A DNA stretch of 18,411 nucleotides. Origin: an uncultured Prevotella sp. (lineage in GTDB: Bacteria; Bacteroidota; Bacteroidia; Bacteroidales; Bacteroidaceae). Shown piece by piece: positions 15,762 through 18,411 of this stretch. Position 1 is the stretch's first letter, and each line of letters opens with the position of its first letter. The stretch spans positions 1 through 18,411 of the forward strand of contig CAKPWR010000055.1 of NCBI GenBank assembly GCA_934196725.1. The letters run 5' to 3'. Made by a program: the position numbers and the translations under genes. The notes under the pieces were generated by a model. The model searched no databases. It was not told the origin of the DNA and worked only from the letters and a program-made list of their open reading frames with translations.

Positions 15762-15810
15762 AGAAGAGGGCGTGCATAAATTATATCTTGCACACCCTCT
15801 TCTCTTTTTA
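15762..15810 (+). terminator. Intrinsic terminator after the DUF4143 remnant
   Basis: AGAAGAGGGCGTGCA (15762-15776) and TGCACACCCTCTTCT (15789-15803) pair with a single mismatch over a 12-nt loop; five T follow at 15805-15809. It is probably the original terminator of the truncated gene. Confidence 0.85.
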
Positions 15811-16306
15811 CCACCAATTATCTATAGAAATCCTTTCAACCGAACTCAAAATGTGACAAACAAAAGTTATCCAATGATATTTTAAAGGGGTAGGGTTGGA
15901 ACGACTTCCCTTAAAGGATGTGATTGCCAATCATCCCCTTTTATTCTATAAGAACCAATAGAAATGTAGCCTATCATACTGTTTTCCTACATTTTTATAT
16001 AAGTAGAAAAGCAGATTCCAACCCAAGATGAGTACATGGGGACTCTATCTGTGAAAAATTGGGAGTACAAGCAAAAGTTGGCGTAACGCAGCCATCAATG
16101 CCCAAGACATTAAAGGAAGTTCCGTCATTTCTGCTATGCACCATTCCTTAGTATTGGATAAGGCGCATTTGGTATTCTCTCCATATTAGACTGTTAGCTC
16201 TTATAATCATGCTGTGTTCTTGGGCTTTGTCTATTGGATTGACGTTATTCTTGGCAAAAGACAATGCTGATTTGCAAAAAGACAAAAAGAAGAATATAAG
16301 TTTTTT
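15811..16306. other. Gene-free region with possible structured RNA and decayed coding traces
   Basis: No confident gene. At 15884-15957 AAAGGGG and CCCCTTTT enclose GATTG/CAATC, so the segment could fold. GGGTTGGAA (15893-15901) also has its complement TTCCAACCC at 16016-16024. At 16050-16300 several short frames look protein-like but are broken. One is a plus frame from an ATG at 16209 with a hydrophobic start (MLCSWALSIGLTLFLAKD) that runs into the repeat at 16307. Another is a minus frame ending at 16148 (NVNPIDKAQ, WREYQMRLIQY) that lacks an upstream ATG. This is probably decayed DNA. Confidence 0.35.
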
Positions 16307-16411
16307 ACCAAGGGTAAAAGTTTTACGATAAACTTTTTTGTTCTCTGATATTCAATAGCTTACAAATTGTTAATTGCAAAAAAGTTTTACAAGGCACTTC
16401 AAAGTTTTACG
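16307..16411 (+). repeat. Left AGTTTTAC direct repeat
   Basis: It is about 105 bp and clearly related to 17360-17463, in the same orientation. The first 21 bp are identical, and the rest matches roughly three quarters of positions. It holds GTAAAAGTTTTAC (a palindrome around a central G) and two more AAGTTTTAC units, the last at 16402-16410. Confidence 0.8.
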
Positions 16412-16587
16412 TGTACTCAAAAACTATTAACGTCCGATAGAGGGGCGTTTTCATATAGATATTTTAATAACTACTCATGAGACAATGATAGTTCTTTAAC
16501 TGTCTCTATTTGTTTTACCCTTAATACCAATATCGTTTCAATAATTAAAAAACATAAGGCGATGGATGAATATTTTCAAAATAAATC

Positions 16588-16619
16588 CACCTTGCCAGAA
16601 TTTGTCGTTCGGCAAGGTG
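16588..16619 (-). terminator. Terminator of the two-gene operon
   Basis: CACCTTGCC (16588-16596) pairs perfectly with GGCAAGGTG (16611-16619). On the minus strand it comes just after the stop of the membrane-protein gene and is followed by a T-rich stretch (GATTTATTTTG). The stretch 16412-16587 before it holds only an imperfect GAGAC/GTCTC hairpin near 16480-16507. Confidence 0.75.
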
Positions 16620-16626
16620 AAAATAC

Positions 16627-17073
16627 TTATATCCAAGGAGAGTCAATGACAATCTTCTTTCCATCTACTTTTCTTATTAGCAATATGGTATTTGATGGGT
16701 TTACACATAATGCATAATATATGCCCAAAGATTTAGTCCAAAAATATCCCCAATGCAAAAAAACAGAAGTTGCTAGTAAACGTATTGAGCATGTACTTTT
16801 CTCTGATATACGTTGAATGCTATAATCTTTTTTTAGAAAATGCTTACTACTTACGATAGTCTTTACTATGATAGAGTTTTCATTGTCCTCTATTTCTATG
16901 GGCATCTTCAATATTGGAACGACAATAAATATTCCCGCGACCACAGAAATAATCTGTGCAATAGTTCCAAATGAGTTGAATGCATAATATATTGCATATG
17001 CAACAACTAATACGACCAAAAACGAGTAAAATAAATTCTTTTTATCGGGAATTAATTTTCTATTTGAACTCAT
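16627..17073 (-). CDS. Small membrane protein, bacterial PH-domain-like
   Basis: This 148-aa protein has two predicted membrane helices near residues 14-32 (FYSFLVVLVVAYAIYYAF) and 38-55 (IAQIISVVAGIFIVVPIL). A beta-rich cytosolic part follows: SIIVKTIVSS, RISEKSTCSIRLLATSVFLH, WGYFWTKSLGIYYALCVN, NTILLIRKVDGKKIVIDSP. That order resembles the bPH (DUF304-like) fold of Bacteroidota proteins, in which a GYFG..Y stretch and a final GKK.VISP are typical. The usual glycine-rich turn before it is replaced. Function unknown. Its start overlaps the end of the upstream small gene by 14 bp, indicating translational coupling. Base composition is much more AT-rich than the left half of the window, suggesting acquisition. 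Confidence 0.65.
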   Translation of the reverse strand: MSSNRKLIPDKKNLFYSFLVVLVVAYAIYYAFNSFGTIAQIISVVAGIFIVVPILKMPIEIEDNENSIIVKTIVSSKHFLKKDYSIQRISEKSTCSIRLLATSVFLHWGYFWTKSLGIYYALCVNPSNTILLIRKVDGKKIVIDSPWI

Positions 17074-17302
17074 AATATGTTGCTTTTGCGATGTTCTGTA
17101 CGGTCTCTATCTTTGAATGTGTTTCACCTTGGAGGACTAAAGACTTCAAAATCGTGTCGTCAATCTTTTTGTTAATGATTTCGTCTCCACCTATCTTTTG
17201 TAAATCCAAGGATAGAATGTCTCCATTCTCTACAGCTTGGAGAACATGTGCCATTGTAATCAATAGCAACCCAATTAATAAAATTGTTTTTCTCATTTTC
17301 AT
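17060..17302 (-). CDS. Small secreted protein of unknown function
   Basis: This 80-aa protein begins with a clear signal peptide (KMRKTILLIGLLLITMAHV, cleavage probable after LQA near residue 23). The mature part is about 57 residues, charged and helical in character (ILSLDLQKIGGDEIINKKI), without Cys or a lipobox, so it would be periplasmic or exported. A -7 box TAAATTTG (complement of 17334-17341) precedes it, and the bPH-like membrane protein overlaps its 3' end, so the two likely work together. I recognise no family. It could be the shortened N-terminal part of a longer ancestral protein. Confidence 0.6.
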   Translation of the reverse strand: MKMRKTILLIGLLLITMAHVLQAVENGDILSLDLQKIGGDEIINKKIDDTILKSLVLQGETHSKIETVQNIAKATYYEFK

Positions 17303-17333
17303 TTTGTTGTCGTTAATTGTGATTAAACTGCTG

Positions 17334-17341
17334 CAAATTTA
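17334..17341 (-). promoter_or_regulatory. -7 box of the two-gene operon
   Basis: The minus strand reads TAAATTTGCAGC, with TTGG (a weak -33 match) 19 bp upstream. The -33 region overlaps the edge of the direct repeat at 17360-17463, so the repeat may provide part of the promoter. Confidence 0.6.
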
Positions 17342-17359
17342 CAAAAAATAAAGTTTTCA

Positions 17360-17463
17360 ACCAAGGGTAAAAGTTTTACGTAAAACTTTTTATATATCTG
17401 ATATAGAATGTCTTACAAATGATTGAACTTTAGAAGTTTTACAAAGCATGTCAAAGTTTTACG
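17360..17463 (+). repeat. Right AGTTTTAC direct repeat
   Basis: Partner of 16307-16411. It starts with the same 21 bp, keeps CTGATAT, CTTACAAAT and the two closing AAGTTTTAC blocks in order, and differs in the AT-rich stretches between. The 17464-17555 stretch that follows shows nothing recognisable. Confidence 0.8.
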
Positions 17464-17555
17464 GATTATCTGAAAATTGGCAAATCTTCACGGCTTCTTT
17501 ATTCTTTGTTATTATGAGATTTTTGTGGATGACTAGAAATAAAGGGTGACCCATA

Positions 17556-18263
17556 ATCGAGTAGGAGGAAAACGAAGCAGTTTTCTTCCTACTTTCGTTT
17601 TCCGACCTCTCACACCACCGTATGTGCGGTTCCGCATACGGCGGTTCCTATTTTGCTGAGAATTTCTATGAGTTTGCTATGGCTCACGGTATCGAAGAAG
17701 CGTTCAAGGTCAAGGTCTACTACATATATGTAGCCTTCGTTGATTATCCTTTGCGCTCCTCGTAGTGCGTCATGGCATCCTCTTCTCGGACGGAAGCCGT
17801 AGCTAGTCTTGGAAAATTGGTTCTCATAGATGGGAGTCTGTACTTGGTTGATGGCTTGTTGCACCAGACGGTCTACTACTGTAGGTATTCCCAACAGGCG
17901 CATCTTGCCATTGTCCTTGGGTATTTCTACCCTTTTCACTGGGTTCGGACGGTAAGAACCGTCCATCAAGGAACGGATGAGTTCATCCTTATTGGTCAAG
18001 AGCCATGGGAGCAGCTGCTCGCACGACATCTTGTCGATACCACCACAGCCCTTGTTTCTCATCACTGCCTTGTAGGCTCGGCTGAGATTTGAAGGACTGA
18101 GGATTTGCTCGAAAAGGTGTTCCTTGTCGAATGGTACTTCCACGATGTTGTCTTCACACATCCACATGAAGGTCTGCACTCCCCCATACCATTCGGTTTC
18201 CGACCTATCTCTTTGGGGGCAGCCATTAACTTGGGATAATGTTTTCTGCATTCTTTCCTTCAT
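17556..18263 (-). mobile_element. Group II intron remnant (ORF start, domains V and VI)
   Basis: Domain V is the 32-nt stem-loop at 17614-17645. Its 10-bp lower stem contains a G-U wobble, then comes a 2-nt AC bulge, then GCG-GAAC-CGC. It is followed by GTGAGAGGTCGG, a domain VI hairpin (17561-17592) and an intron-like 3' end CTCGAT at 17556. Upstream lies the beginning of an RT/maturase gene. The 5' ribozyme domains I-III, usually several hundred nt before the ORF, are not recognisable in the 148 bp that remain, so the element is truncated at the 5' side as well as internally deleted. Confidence 0.85.
17610..18263 (-). pseudogene. Group II intron reverse transcriptase/maturase, N-terminal fragment
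   Basis: Residues 1-205 match intron-encoded RTs: KTLSQVNGCPQ at the start, LPWLLTNKDELIRSLMDGSY, VKRVEIPKDNGKMRLLGIP (RT1), SYGFRPRRGCHDAL (RT2a/3) and YVVDLDLERFFDTVSHSKL (palm motif A with its catalytic Asp). The frame then leaves the family after EILSK, runs directly into the domain V sequence and stops (IGTAVCGTAHTVV). Full proteins are more than twice as long; motif YADD, the thumb, maturase X domain and any endonuclease are absent. It cannot be active and could be mobilised only in trans. Confidence 0.88.
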
Positions 18264-18292
18264 AAGGTATGTTTCAATTACTTATAATCGCG

Positions 18293-18335
18293 AAAACGAA
18301 ATGTGCATTTTTTCAAAACGAAATGTGCATTTTTT
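18293..18335 (+). repeat. Tandem 21-bp repeat with AAATGTGCATTTTTT core
   Basis: Two exact 21-bp copies at 18293-18313 and 18315-18335, separated by one C, share the core ACGAAATGTGCATTTTTT. They lie just upstream of the RT fragment and are flanked by CGCG-rich bases (18290-18292 and 18345-18350). Possibly a regulator site or part of a dispersed intergenic repeat into which the intron inserted. Confidence 0.75.
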
Positions 18336-18411
18336 GTATTTTTTTCGCGGTTTCCCAGCTCGTTCTTAATGGGCTTTTGAATGGCTTTTAAGCGGTGTTT
18401 AATCACTGTTT

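Noticed and set aside
16148..16320. Short open frames on both strands with protein-like stretches
   Set aside because: They lack a proper start or full length, are frame-broken and run into the direct repeat; noted only as possible decayed coding sequence.

Overview
The window looks like chromosomal DNA of a gut Bacteroidota, most likely Prevotellaceae (Prevotella/Segatella copri-like). The evidence is Bacteroidota-type promoters (TTTG, about 19-20 bp, then TAnnTTTG) before most transcription units, a SusB-family GH97 enzyme, a one-protein hybrid two-component sensor (HTCS), and AAA-ATPase/PD-(D/E)XK and VirE/BT4734-type genes that are common in that phylum. The species is inferred from protein style, since no search could be run.

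Left part (1-9910), ordinary chromosome. A secreted GH97 alpha-glycosidase (-) with its own terminator is followed by a Cof-type HAD phosphatase (+) with promoter and terminator, then a large HTCS sensor/regulator (-). The HTCS is divergent from an ilvA-ridA-ABC ATPase run (+), and the two promoters lie back to back at 7310-7387. IlvA makes the reactive 2-iminobutanoate that RidA hydrolyses, so those two genes are functionally coupled. The ABC ATPase has no permease or binding protein next to it.

Middle part (9911-15420), accessory. A promoter followed after about 120 nt by a strong terminator, with no real ORF between, is a candidate small RNA. Next come a DUF1703-type AAA-ATPase/nuclease gene and an oppositely oriented pair, virE-like ATPase plus a small Cys-rich, HTH-like protein. 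These modules are separated by a conserved array of ATCCATCACG units. The array occurs three times: two copies form 100-bp direct repeats (97/100 identical) around the AAA gene, and the third is inverted at the far end of the virE pair. Unit spacing (12 and 20 bp, plus one inverted unit) is kept even where the spacer sequence has diverged. This is the most interesting signal in the window.

Right part (15399-18411), decayed and mobile DNA. It holds a 5'-truncated DUF4143 ATPase remnant with a terminator, about 0.8 kb of non-coding or degraded sequence, an AT-rich two-gene operon (small secreted protein plus bacterial-PH-like membrane protein) between a second, unrelated pair of direct repeats built on GTAAAAGTTTTAC, and a group II intron remnant. 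The intron has lost most of its reverse transcriptase but keeps domains V and VI.

The theme of the accessory half is small gene modules bounded by about 100-bp repeats, seen twice with different repeat families and with no recombinase in view.
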